Positions 1 to 7,936 of a stretch of DNA of 64,000 bases are shown piece by piece. Under the pieces are notes generated by a model. The model did no database searches. It had not been told where the DNA came from and saw only the letters and a list, made by a program, of their open reading frames with translations. Position 1 is the stretch's first letter. Each line of letters opens with the position of its first letter. This DNA is from Microbacterium sp. SLBN-146 (GTDB taxonomy: Bacteria; Actinomycetota; Actinomycetes; Actinomycetales; Microbacteriaceae). The stretch lies in contig NZ_VFMR01000001.1 in NCBI RefSeq assembly GCF_006715145.1, forward strand, positions 186,001-250,000, written 5' to 3'. The translations under genes and the position numbers were made by a program.

Positions 1-257
1 GCGTCGGTGAGGTTGAGCACCGTGAAGGGGTCGGTCACGAGCTGCTGGTGCAGCTTGTTGGGGAAGTAGTCCTCGAACGTGCGGCCGTTGATCGTGATCG
101 TGCCGGAGCCGGGGACGACGCGCACGCGCGCGATGGCCTCCTTGCGACGGCCGACGGCTGCGCCCGAGACGGAGAGCACGGGGCGCTCTGCCGCCACGAC
201 GGTCTGGTCGACGGGGGTCTCGGTCGAGTAGTTGCTGGTGTCTTCGATGTTCGCCAC
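1..257 (-). CDS. rpsI: 30S ribosomal protein S9 (3' end outside window)
   Basis: Small-subunit protein S9, which sits in the head of the 30S subunit with its tail near the P-site tRNA. It is read from a GTG at 257; 85 codons are present and the window edge removes the C-terminal part. The visible piece has an acidic N-terminal stretch and then the family core ([27 protein letters not shown]). It follows rplM by 27 bp, the usual rplM-rpsI pair. Confidence 0.95.
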   Translation of the reverse strand, partial: MANIEDTSNYSTETPVDQTVVAAERPVLSVSGAAVGRRKEAIARVRVVPGSGTITINGRTFEDYFPNKLHQQLVTDPFTVLNLTD

Positions 258-284
258 GAGTATGTCCTTAATAGTGGGCGGCGC

Positions 285-731
285 TTACTGGGCGACCTGG
301 TCGAGGGTGTACGTCGTCGGCTGCTGGGCACCGTGGGGGTGCTCGGCGCCGCGGTAGACCTTGAGCTTGCGCAGCTGCTGCGCACCCAGGCTGTTCTTCG
401 GGAGCATTCCGCGAACGGCCTTCTCGACGGCGCGGACGGGGTTCTTCTCGAGCAGCTCGGCGTAGGTGACCGACGACAGACCGCCCGGGTAACCCGAGTG
501 GCGGTAGGCCTTCTTCTGCTGGAGCTTCTGACCGGTCAGGGCGACCTTCTCGGCGTTGATGATGATGACGAAGTCACCGGAGTCCATGTGGTTGGCGAAG
601 GTCGCCTTGTGCTTGCCACGGAGGAGAGCCGCCGTGTGCGAGGCGAGACGGCCCAGAACGACGTCGGTCGCGTCGATGATGAGCCACTCGCGCTGGACTT
701 CGCCAGCCTTGGGGGTGAAAGTGCGCGTCAC
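285..731 (-). CDS. rplM: 50S ribosomal protein L13
   Basis: Large-subunit protein L13, an early assembly protein of the 50S subunit. The 148-residue product has the family landmarks: [12 protein letters not shown] near residue 20, a GKHK segment, [12 protein letters not shown] and the Y(R)HSGYPGG loop. The start is a GTG at 731. It is first in the rplM-rpsI pair and follows a 225-bp non-coding stretch with a candidate promoter at 872-900. In many actinobacteria truA lies directly upstream; here truA is about 28 kb away. Confidence 0.97.
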   Translation of the reverse strand: MTRTFTPKAGEVQREWLIIDATDVVLGRLASHTAALLRGKHKATFANHMDSGDFVIIINAEKVALTGQKLQQKKAYRHSGYPGGLSSVTYAELLEKNPVRAVEKAVRGMLPKNSLGAQQLRKLKVYRGAEHPHGAQQPTTYTLDQVAQ

Positions 732-871
732 AGTAGTGCTGCTTTCTTGATTCGAACGGAGAGGTTCGTGAATCCCGCTCCGGGGCGCTTCGTCGATCGA
801 GGATCGGGAAGGGCGCCAGTGGAGGGCTCACGTTCGCGGTGGCAGTCAGCAAGACCGCACACCAAAGGTTT

Positions 872-900
872 AGCTTACGGCATCCGGCTCTCTGCCCCAA
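872..900 (-). promoter_or_regulatory. Candidate rplM-rpsI promoter
   Basis: On the minus strand TTGGGG (895-900) and TAAGCT (872-877) are exactly 17 bp apart, a sigma-70/SigA-like arrangement about 140 bp upstream of the rplM start. The spacing is seen in the sequence; promoter activity is inferred. Confidence 0.45.
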
Positions 901-910
901 ACCGGAGAGA

Positions 911-961
911 TCTGAGACGGACGGCGAGCCCCTCCCCCGGTGCATCGCCGTCCGTCTCAGA
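911..961 (-). terminator. Perfect 17-bp hairpin at the end of the CPBP protease gene
   Basis: Bases 911-927 and 945-961 are perfect reverse complements with a 17-base loop. The stem includes the stop codon of the minus-strand CPBP gene (957-959). A clear U-run is missing on the minus-strand exit side, so it may be a factor-assisted terminator or a stabilising 3' hairpin. Confidence 0.55.
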
Positions 962-1655
962 CAAGGAGGAGCCCGACGCCGATCGCGTTGAAGACGACGT
1001 GGGCAAGCAGAGCAGAGGCGAGTCGCCTCGTGACGAGAAGAAGGATGCCGCAGGCCACGCTGACGAGCAGTGGCCCGAGGAGCGTGGCCATGGTCGTCGC
1101 CGCGCCGAGGCTCACCGCGTGGAGGAGCACGAACACGACGGTGGAGAGAGTGATCGCCAGGATGCCGGCGAGCGTGCGTCCGAGACCGCGGAGAGAGTCG
1201 GCGAGCGCCGCGACGATGACGCCGCGGAAGAACAGCTCTTCGACGATCGGCGTCACGAGCGCGGCGCCGAGCACGAGCACGACGAGATCGGTCATCGACA
1301 GTTCGACCAATCCCGCCTGCAGCGATCCCATGGTCGGCGCGACGAGTTCGACGAGCGCACGGAGAAGGAGGCCCACGGCGAGGCCGAGGCCGATGTCGCT
1401 CCAGCGCCAGATGAAGAGGACGCTCCGCACGCGGCCGGGTCCCGCCCAGACGGATGCCACGACGACGGCCGCGATCAGGGGAGCGGAGAACGCGGCGATG
1501 GAGACGAGCGACGCGAGCCAGTATGGCCATTCCGGCGGCGTGCGAAGGGCGAGCACGACGAAGGTGCTCGCGACGACGGCCGCGAGCGCGACGACGAGGG
1601 TGCGCGCGGGCCGCAGATAGAACGACGATGACCCCGGGCGGGTGCCCGAGGTCAT
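957..1655 (-). CDS. CPBP family intramembrane metalloprotease
   Basis: Predicted membrane-embedded protease of the CPBP (CAAX protease and bacteriocin-processing, 'Abi') family. The 232-residue protein has about six hydrophobic segments. The three family motifs are present: EELFFRG with the glutamate pair at residues 139-140, the histidine of LLHA at 179, and HVVFN with His219 and Asn223. All putative metal-binding residues are kept, so it should be active; the substrate is unknown. It lies 26 bp downstream of an LPXTG surface-protein gene on the same strand, and a second CPBP gene lies upstream of that, which suggests a role linked to surface-protein processing or export. Such a role is inference. 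Confidence 0.85.
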   Translation of the reverse strand: MTSGTRPGSSSFYLRPARTLVVALAAVVASTFVVLALRTPPEWPYWLASLVSIAAFSAPLIAAVVVASVWAGPGRVRSVLFIWRWSDIGLGLAVGLLLRALVELVAPTMGSLQAGLVELSMTDLVVLVLGAALVTPIVEELFFRGVIVAALADSLRGLGRTLAGILAITLSTVVFVLLHAVSLGAATTMATLLGPLLVSVACGILLLVTRRLASALLAHVVFNAIGVGLLLV

Positions 1656-1681
1656 CGTCAGTTGGTCGTTCAGGTCAGCCG

Positions 1682-2218
1682 TCAGCTCTTCTGGGTGCGA
1701 CGACGGGCAGCAGCGGCTGCGGCGGCGATACCACCGAGGCCGACAGCGCCGACGCCTGCCCAGATGGCTGCGGCCGGAACCGCTCCACCTGTGGCGGGCA
1801 GTGCCGCACCGCTCGAGGGGCTCGGCGACGCCGCTGCGGCGACGGCAACGACGGTCGTGCCGAGGACGGTTCCGTCAGGCGCGGCCACCGAGACGGTGTA
1901 CGAACCCGGGACCGTCGGCGTCAGCTGCGCCGAAGCGGTGCCGTTGACGACGGGCTTGGTCACGCTCGCACCGGGCGCGGAAGCGACCAGCACGATCGAC
2001 GCGAGGGTCGCACCCGTGGGCGGGTTGACGGTGAAGGTCACGAACTCGTAGTCGCCGAGGCCGGTGGCGGTGATCGTGACGGGGGTTCCCGGCGTGACGG
2101 TGTTATCCGACGCGGTCACGGGAGCGGAGGGCGGGTACGTGTCGGCGAGCGCCGCAGAAGCGCTGCCGAAGATCAGCAGACCGGCGATGCCGGCAGCCGC
2201 AAGTGTCTTCTTCAGCAT
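1682..2218 (-). CDS. Small LPXTG-type cell-wall surface protein
   Basis: Secreted surface protein of 178 residues. The start chosen is the ATG at 2218, because a GAGGAA ribosome-binding site lies just upstream; an earlier in-frame start has none. Features in order: signal peptide with a hydrophobic core ending in ASAALA, a mature part beginning DTYPPS, one beta-rich Thr/Val-rich domain (TPGTPVTITATGL), a Ser/Pro/Ala linker, and an LPATG sorting signal followed by a hydrophobic stretch and a RRRTQKS tail. This predicts sortase anchoring to peptidoglycan; no sortase gene is in the window. A paralogue with the same YPPS start lies at 20482. Function beyond surface display is unknown. Confidence 0.88.
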   Translation of the reverse strand: MLKKTLAAAGIAGLLIFGSASAALADTYPPSAPVTASDNTVTPGTPVTITATGLGDYEFVTFTVNPPTGATLASIVLVASAPGASVTKPVVNGTASAQLTPTVPGSYTVSVAAPDGTVLGTTVVAVAAAASPSPSSGAALPATGGAVPAAAIWAGVGAVGLGGIAAAAAAARRRTQKS

Positions 2219-2338
2219 GTGTATATTCCTCACAGATTGGAGCATGGAGTTCGGTACGAGGGGGGCGGCGACGCTGGCAAATGAAATTCCCTGTCAGCCG
2301 ACTCTAAACGACTCGCGAGGGCAATTCCAGGTTCCTAA

Positions 2339-2354
2339 GTTACCAGCAGGTAAC
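2339..2354. promoter_or_regulatory. Palindrome GTTACC-N4-GGTAAC upstream of the LPXTG gene
   Basis: A perfect 6+6 bp inverted repeat with a 4-bp spacer lies about 120 bp upstream of the surface-protein start. Its size and position suit a dimeric repressor operator. Binding is inferred. Confidence 0.4.
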
Positions 2355-2374
2355 AGCTTTCCCACGCGTGTCCG

Positions 2375-2512
2375 CCATTCGGGGGACGCCCGATCTGGAA
2401 CATTAGACGGTGCTAATGTAGGCCGTTAGGGGGACAAATCCGCCCTATTTGTCATCCGTTTGGGGGACACGAAAGCGTCGATTCTCCGATTTTGTCCCCT
2501 CTTCGGGGGACA
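2375..2512. repeat. Four copies of a GGGGGACA-containing motif
   Basis: Four near-identical 14-mers start at 2375, 2423, 2456 and 2499, of the form CC(A/G)TT(C/A/T)GGGGGAC(A/G), the last with one change at position 2. The last copy also forms an inverted repeat with TGTCCCC at 2493-2499. Between copies one and two there is a small palindrome, CATTAG-N6-CTAATG. The cluster fills the 336-bp gap upstream of the LPXTG gene, which contains no credible ORF; it resembles a multi-site regulator-binding region. Confidence 0.5.
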
Positions 2513-2554
2513 CGCCTCGGCAACCCGCTGTGTTTCGGTGTGTGCCGGGTTGTT

Positions 2555-3445
2555 TCAGGAAAGAACAGCCTGCGCAGCGGCGAGCACGAGGTATGTGGCA
2601 TTGAAGCCGACGTGCACGAGCACGGCTCCCCAGATACGGCCCGTGAGAACGACGAGGGCGCCGCACACGAGTCCGAGCAGGAGCACCGATACCGCCGCGG
2701 TGAGGTCCATGTCGCGAAGGAGCGCGTGGGTGAGAACGAAGAGTCCCGTACTGGCGAGGACCGCGGCGATCCCCGCGGCGAGCTCTCCGAAGCGGCGACG
2801 GAGGAGCCCGTAGACCGTCACCAGGATGACGGCTCGGAAGAAGAACTCTTCGACGACGGGAGCGATCGCGACGGCTCCGACGGCGTCTGTCAGCACCCAC
2901 TCGGGGCTCGGTCGCCCATCCACGAGCGGCACCGACGGGAAAACCGCCGCTCCGTACTCGGCGGCTTCGACCCACCCCTGGATGATGCGCAGCGCGAGCG
3001 CCAGGCCAGCCGCGTAGAGCAGGTCCAACGCGCGGAATCGCAGGAGTCCGACGGGTCGAGACCGAACCAGCGCATAGATCGCCACGCCCCCGAACGCCAC
3101 CCACAGGACGGCGAGCGACACCACGCCCGACTGCGGCGATTGCCACAACATGTCGATCAAAGTGGCCGCGCCCAGAGCGACCGCGAGAGCGAGAAGCGCA
3201 ACGGCGAGGAGGCCCTCCCGCCACTGGCGCAGGGTGCGCGAACCGAGCCGCCAATCCGTGCGTGCCGGACGAGAGCGTCGCCGACGAGGTGCTCCAGAGT
3301 CGTCCATCGCGTCGGACGCAGCCGCTTCGCCGGGCGCAGGGATCGCGAAGGCGTCGAGCGTCGCGGCATCCGTCTCCGGACTCCCGCTGTGATGCGCTTG
3401 GGACGCGTCTCGTCGCCCCGTGCGATCGCTAGAGTGGTCAGCCAC
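2555..3445 (-). CDS. CPBP family intramembrane metalloprotease (second copy)
   Basis: Second predicted CPBP-family membrane protease, 296 residues from a GTG at 3445. The first 70 residues are polar and probably cytoplasmic, which is longer than usual; about seven hydrophobic segments follow. Motifs are complete: EEFFFRA with Glu199-Glu200, THAL with His240, and HVGFN with His278 and Asn282. It is divergent from the phosphatase gene at 3480 with only 34 bp between start codons, so the two promoters must be very compact or overlapping. It is not a recent duplicate of the other CPBP gene, because similarity outside the motifs is low by eye. Confidence 0.85.
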   Translation of the reverse strand: MADHSSDRTGRRDASQAHHSGSPETDAATLDAFAIPAPGEAAASDAMDDSGAPRRRRSRPARTDWRLGSRTLRQWREGLLAVALLALAVALGAATLIDMLWQSPQSGVVSLAVLWVAFGGVAIYALVRSRPVGLLRFRALDLLYAAGLALALRIIQGWVEAAEYGAAVFPSVPLVDGRPSPEWVLTDAVGAVAIAPVVEEFFFRAVILVTVYGLLRRRFGELAAGIAAVLASTGLFVLTHALLRDMDLTAAVSVLLLGLVCGALVVLTGRIWGAVLVHVGFNATYLVLAAAQAVLS

Positions 3446-3479
3446 GCGACCACGTTAGCGTGCCCCGGAAAGGCGGCCG

Positions 3480-4076
3480 ATGTTCCAGATCCTCACGGTC
3501 TGCACCGGGAACATCTGTCGCTCCCCCCTCGCCGAACAGCTCTTGCGAGCACGTCTGGGCGACCTGGGTGCCGTCGTCTCCAGCGCCGGAACCCGCGGTC
3601 TGGCGTCGTGGCAGATGACTCCGGAAGCGCAGCATCTCGCGGTTCATCTGGGAATTCCTGCGGCCGATGCCGACGCCCACAGGTCGCGCTTCCTCACCGA
3701 GCAGCATCTCGAGACACCCGACCTCATCCTCACGATGACGCGTGAGCACCGCCGCGCTGTGGCCGAGCTGGCGCCGGCGCGTCTGCGGTCGACGTTCACC
3801 ATCCGGGAGTTCGCGCGCGTCGCGGCTGTCGTGCCCGCGGCCGAGATCGTGGCGGCCGCCGACGAGGGCGGGACGGATGCCGCGGCACGAGTGCGTTCGG
3901 CCGTGTCGGCGCTCGCCGCAGCCCGGGGTCTCAGCATCCCTCCGAGCGACCCGCTCGACGACGATGTGATCGACCCTTTCCGCCAGCCGTGGGAGGTCTA
4001 CCAGCAGTCAGCAGCTCAGCTTCTACCTGCGATCGAGGCGGTCGCAGAGGTCGTGAGAGTGGCTGTTACCAGGTAG
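3480..4076 (+). CDS. Low-molecular-weight protein-tyrosine phosphatase
   Basis: Cytoplasmic phosphotyrosine phosphatase, the partner that usually dephosphorylates the tyrosine kinase of an EPS locus. The 198-residue protein starts with VCTGNICRSPLAE, the P-loop C(X)5R(S) with Cys8 and Arg14. The C-terminal DPFRQPW segment is where the family keeps its general-acid aspartate. The start ATG is preceded by an AAAGG ribosome-binding site. It is somewhat longer than the typical 150-160 residues because of an alanine-rich middle. The Wzz/tyrosine-kinase gene follows 80 bp downstream on the same strand, supporting a Wzb/Wzc-like pair. Confidence 0.92.
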   Translation: MFQILTVCTGNICRSPLAEQLLRARLGDLGAVVSSAGTRGLASWQMTPEAQHLAVHLGIPAADADAHRSRFLTEQHLETPDLILTMTREHRRAVAELAPARLRSTFTIREFARVAAVVPAAEIVAAADEGGTDAAARVRSAVSALAAARGLSIPPSDPLDDDVIDPFRQPWEVYQQSAAQLLPAIEAVAEVVRVAVTR

Positions 4077-4156
4077 CTCCCGAAACATTCCGGCAACAGG
4101 ACGTTGTGGTGGCTGTGTCAGGATGGGCCGCGAATGATGCGACACCGAGAGGCACC

Positions 4157-5743
4157 ATGGAGCTCACCGACTACATCCGGATCCTTCGCAAGAACTGGAT
4201 CATCATCGTCGTGGCGACGCTGCTCGGAGTCGCGGTCGCGGCCGGCTACTCGCTGACCCGCACGCCCCAGTACGAGGCCCAGAGCACGGTGTTCGTCTCG
4301 AGTCAGACGGGCGCCACGATCGGCGAACTGCAGCAGGGATCGAGCTTCACCCAGTCGCGCGTCACGACCTACGCCAACCTCGTGACGACCCCCATCGTGA
4401 CCAACCCGGTGATCGCAGAGCTGGGCCTCGGGATGACGGCCAACGCCCTCGCATCGAAGGTGGAGGCGTCGAGCGCCGTCAACACGACGCTCATCACGAT
4501 CACCGTCACGGACGACGATCCGGTGCTCGCCGCGGACATTGCGAACGCGCTCGGGGCGAGCCTCACGGCTGCCGTCGAGTCGATCGAGACGGTCGGCGAG
4601 ACGGGGAGCCCCGTGCGCCTGACACGCGTGCGCGACGCGTTGCCGCCGCTCAGCTCGTCGAGCCCCAACGTTCCGCTCAACCTTGCGCTCGGTGGCCTCC
4701 TCGGGCTTGCCGCGGGCCTCGGCATCGCGGTACTTCGAGCGATTCTTGACACCCGTATTCGGACGGCACGCGACATCGAGCAGGTGACCGATCGTCCGAT
4801 CATCGGTGCGATCGCCTTCGACCCGAAGGCGAAGGATCGTCCGCTCATCGTGCACGCAGATCCGCTCAGTCCGCGTGCGGAGTCCTTCCGCGGGCTGCGG
4901 ACCAACCTGCAGTTCCTCGATATGGGCGGCCGATCCTCGTTCGTCATCACATCGAGCGTCCCGAGCGAGGGAAAGTCGACGTCGACCATCAACCTCGCGA
5001 TCGCCCTCGCCGATGCGGGCAAGCGCGTCGCTCTGCTCGATACCGACCTCCGCAAGCCCAAAGTTGCGGAGTACCTCGGGATCGAGGGTGGGGCTGGTCT
5101 CACCGACGTTCTGATCGGACGCGCGCAAGTGAGCGATGTCATGCAGGTGTGGGGACAGCGCAGCCTCTACGTCCTCCCCGCAGGCAAGGTGCCGCCTAAC
5201 CCCAGCGAGCTCCTCGGCTCTTCGCAGATGCGGTCACTTCTGGAACTCCTCGAGCGGGAGTTCGACGTCGTGCTCTGCGACGCGCCTCCGCTTCTGCCCG
5301 TCACGGATGCCGCGATCCTCGCGAAGGCAACGAGCGGTGCTCTTGTAATCGTTTCGGCGGGACGCACCAACCGGCACCAGCTGTCTGGCGCGGTCGAAGC
5401 TCTGGGCACCGTCGGCGCAAAGATCGCCGGAATCGTCCTCACGATGGTCCCGATGCGCGGCCCGGACTCGTACTACAACTACGGATACGGGTACGGCTAC
5501 GGGTACGGCTACGGGCAGGAGAAGACCGCCTCAGAGCGTAAGCGCGCGCGAAAGGGACGCTCCGCGCCCATCGCCACCGTGCCCGCACTCGACGATTCCC
5601 CCGCAAGCGTGGACGTGCAGTCCATCCCCGCTCCTGCCCCCGGACCTGGCACGACGGCGGCGAACGGGGACTGGCTGGATTCCACCTTTGGTGACTCGGA
5701 TTCCCCGCCGCCGACCGAACGCGGGCGCACGTCCCGTCGGTAG
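4157..5743 (+). CDS. Wzz/tyrosine-autokinase fusion, EPS chain-length regulator
   Basis: Polysaccharide co-polymerase fused to a bacterial tyrosine kinase. The ATG at 4157 is chosen because translation from it gives the canonical N terminus MELTDYIRILRKN. Layout of the 528 residues: first membrane helix near 15-35, an extracytoplasmic Wzz loop, second helix near 180-200, then a P-loop ATPase with Walker A PSEGKST near 270, Walker A' LLDTDLRKP near 293 and Walker B VVLCDAPPLLPV near 370. A tyrosine cluster (YYNY plus five YG units, about residues 438-453) is the likely autophosphorylation site, followed by a basic and proline-rich tail. It controls polymer length and export together with the phosphatase just upstream. 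A strong hairpin follows its stop codon. Confidence 0.93.
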   Translation: MELTDYIRILRKNWIIIVVATLLGVAVAAGYSLTRTPQYEAQSTVFVSSQTGATIGELQQGSSFTQSRVTTYANLVTTPIVTNPVIAELGLGMTANALASKVEASSAVNTTLITITVTDDDPVLAADIANALGASLTAAVESIETVGETGSPVRLTRVRDALPPLSSSSPNVPLNLALGGLLGLAAGLGIAVLRAILDTRIRTARDIEQVTDRPIIGAIAFDPKAKDRPLIVHADPLSPRAESFRGLRTNLQFLDMGGRSSFVITSSVPSEGKSTSTINLAIALADAGKRVALLDTDLRKPKVAEYLGIEGGAGLTDVLIGRAQVSDVMQVWGQRSLYVLPAGKVPPNPSELLGSSQMRSLLELLEREFDVVLCDAPPLLPVTDAAILAKATSGALVIVSAGRTNRHQLSGAVEALGTVGAKIAGIVLTMVPMRGPDSYYNYGYGYGYGYGYGQEKTASERKRARKGRSAPIATVPALDDSPASVDVQSIPAPAPGPGTTAANGDWLDSTFGDSDSPPPTERGRTSRR

Positions 5744-5749
5744 CTCCCG

Positions 5750-5782
5750 CGCCCCGGTGACCACGAAGTGTTCACCGGGGCG
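5750..5782 (+). terminator. Hairpin terminator after the tyrosine-kinase gene
   Basis: An 11-bp perfect stem (5750-5760 with 5772-5782) and 11-base loop begin 6 bp after the stop codon. No U-run follows, so termination strength is uncertain. Confidence 0.55.
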
Positions 5783-5966
5783 ACCTACCGATGCCACAGG
5801 CGCCATTCATCCGCGAGAAACACAGATTCCGGCTCGCTGCGCGATTCCCACGGCCTCCAGGCTGCAGGGGACACCATCACAGTCGTCTGCGTCGGGCGCG
5901 CTCTCGCTCTCATCGACGCCGGATGGTGGACCTCGCCGTCGATCGGGCGTCGTCGCGGTTGCGCCT

Positions 5967-6164
5967 ATGAGTCAGCAGATCACCGTCGCGGCACTGACTG
6001 ACAACTGCGCGGGAGTCGAGTTGTTTCGCGAAACGCCGGGCGATCCGGCGTCGCAATCGCTGGCGTGCGTGCAGACCGATTCCACAGAGATCGCTCTGAC
6101 CGTTTCACCGCCCGATTCGGGAATTGTGCTGTGGACGGATGATGTGGTCGCGAGGGTGCGCTGA
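5967..6164 (+). CDS. Possible small protein or gene remnant
   Basis: A 65-codon frame with an ATG at 5967 and weak ribosome-binding context. It lies in an otherwise gene-free 647-bp stretch between the tyrosine kinase and the phosphotransferase. The reading continues open upstream to 5688, but that part is low-complexity and unconvincing. The C-terminal part (GVELFRETPGDPASQ, DSGIVLWTDDVVARVR) has ordinary protein composition and could be the end of a decayed gene. No family is recognised. The remaining 226 bp up to 6390 are relatively AT-rich and probably carry the promoter of the next operon. Confidence 0.25.
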   Translation: MSQQITVAALTDNCAGVELFRETPGDPASQSLACVQTDSTEIALTVSPPDSGIVLWTDDVVARVR

Positions 6165-6390
6165 GACAATTCGGCAGCCGCCCACGGCGCGCGCTGCGGA
6201 TAGTTTCGGATGACGCTTCCGATAAATCACTGTTACGGGCAGCGAAGATTGTGCGCGCGCGGGTCCAACATTTGGTAACGTCACATTCATCGTCATCGTC
6301 GTGACATCACCCGAGATATCCGCGCGGCGTTGACCAAGTGATTCACCGAGTCGGCGAGGACTCCCGATCCAGAAGGGTGTACCTCCGGCA

Positions 6391-7920
6391 GTGGATATCT
6401 CGATCTCCGACGTGGCTCCGAAGTCTGCGGAGCATTCGCCGAACCGCGAAGTGAAGAGGGACGCAAGCGTTCCCCCGGCCGAACGAGCTCCGCGCGCGAG
6501 AGTCGGGTGGCGTCGGCGGTACGCACGCCGCTTGTTCATCACTGACTCTCTCGCGCTCGCGTGGGTCGTGTATGGGACGCAGTTGCTCTGGCTCGGCAAC
6601 GACTCGCCTGAGGTGCGCGGCCTGACGATGGTCTCGTACTGGATGTTCTCCGCAGGGCTCGTCGTGGCCTGGATGATCGCGCTCGCGCTCGCCGACACGC
6701 GCAGTGACCGCGTCATCGGCGTCGGCAATACCGAGTATGTGCGTGTCGCCGACGCCAGCTTCCGCCTCTTCGGGTTGGTCGCGATCCTCGCCTTCCTCTT
6801 CCAGGTCGAGGTCGCCCGAGGCTACCTGCTCATCAGCCTGCCCCTCGGCATCGCTGTACTGGTTCTCGCGAGATGGCTGTGGCGAGGATGGTTGGGGGCA
6901 CAGCGCACGATGGGCGAGTACGCAGCCCGAGTGCTTCTTGTCGGATCCTTGGAGTCCGTGACGCAGATCGCGAGCGAACTTGCTCGCACACCGAATGCCG
7001 GGTATCGCGTCGTCGGTGCCTGCGTGCCGTCTGGCAAGGTTGCCGACACGATTCCCGGAACGGCCATTCCGATCATGGGCAACGTCAACGCTGTCGAGAG
7101 CGCGATCGAGGTCACGGGAGCGGACACCGTCGCCGTGACGAGCACCGACGATCTCCCGCCGCAGAAGGTGAAGGAGATCTCGTGGGGTCTCGAGGCCGGG
7201 CGCCAGCACCTCGTGCTCGCGCCCAACATCACCGACATCGCCGGCCCGCGCATCCACACGCGACCGGTCGCCGGCCTTCCTCTGATCCACGTGGAGACTC
7301 CCCGCTTCTCCCGCGGCCAGCGAGTCGTGAAGCGTACCTTCGACATCGCGAGCTCGTCCGTTCTCATCGTGCTCCTGTCTCCCGTTCTCATCGCCGTCGC
7401 ACTCGCCGTCAAGCTGACGAGCAAGGGGCCACTCCTGTTCAGCCACGAGCGGGTGGGCATCAACGGTCAGCCGTTCCACATGCACAAGTTCCGCTCGATG
7501 CGCGTCGGCGCCGACGCCGAGCTCGCAGCACTCTTGAAGCAGCAGGGAACCTCCGCCCAGCCGCTGTTCAAGATCCAGAACGACCCCCGGATCACGCCGA
7601 TCGGCCGTGTCATCCGGAAATACTCGCTGGATGAACTGCCGCAGCTCTTCAACGTGTTGGGAGGCTCGATGAGCCTCGTCGGGCCCCGCCCACAGGTCGC
7701 CGCGGAGGTCGCGCTGTACTCGGACGCCGCTCGACGACGCCTCCTCGCTCGGCCAGGCATCACGGGGCTCTGGCAAGTCAGTGGGCGCTCGACGCTCGAC
7801 TGGGACCAGACCGTACGCCTGGACCTCTACTACGTCGAGAACTGGTCGCTCCTCGGCGACATCGCAATTCTCGTGAAGACCGTCAAGACCGTCGTCTCCC
7901 CAGGGGAGACAGCACATTGA
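6391..7920 (+). CDS. Undecaprenyl-phosphate glycosyl-1-phosphate transferase (EPS initiation)
   Basis: Membrane enzyme that transfers the first sugar-1-phosphate to undecaprenyl phosphate, starting each repeat unit at the cytoplasmic face. The 509-residue protein starts at a GTG (AGAAGGG upstream). It has a cytoplasmic N terminus, four or five membrane helices (about residues 48-170), a Rossmann-like CoA-binding middle domain (RVLLVGSLES), a further helix (residues 320-345) and the conserved phosphotransferase domain. The family hallmarks are KRTFDIASS, FHMHKFRSM, DELPQLFNVL, SLVGPRP and RPGITGLWQVSGRS. It heads a run of tightly coupled glycosyltransferase genes. Sugar specificity cannot be read from sequence. 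Confidence 0.93.
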   Translation: MDISISDVAPKSAEHSPNREVKRDASVPPAERAPRARVGWRRRYARRLFITDSLALAWVVYGTQLLWLGNDSPEVRGLTMVSYWMFSAGLVVAWMIALALADTRSDRVIGVGNTEYVRVADASFRLFGLVAILAFLFQVEVARGYLLISLPLGIAVLVLARWLWRGWLGAQRTMGEYAARVLLVGSLESVTQIASELARTPNAGYRVVGACVPSGKVADTIPGTAIPIMGNVNAVESAIEVTGADTVAVTSTDDLPPQKVKEISWGLEAGRQHLVLAPNITDIAGPRIHTRPVAGLPLIHVETPRFSRGQRVVKRTFDIASSSVLIVLLSPVLIAVALAVKLTSKGPLLFSHERVGINGQPFHMHKFRSMRVGADAELAALLKQQGTSAQPLFKIQNDPRITPIGRVIRKYSLDELPQLFNVLGGSMSLVGPRPQVAAEVALYSDAARRRLLARPGITGLWQVSGRSTLDWDQTVRLDLYYVENWSLLGDIAILVKTVKTVVSPGETAH

Positions 7921-7936
7921 GATTGGGAAGTCGGCC

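Noticed and set aside
48..1631. Long plus-strand open frame of 527 codons opposite rplM and the CPBP protease
   Set aside because: It is antisense to two well-supported genes and has the arginine/aspartate-rich composition typical of high-GC shadow frames.
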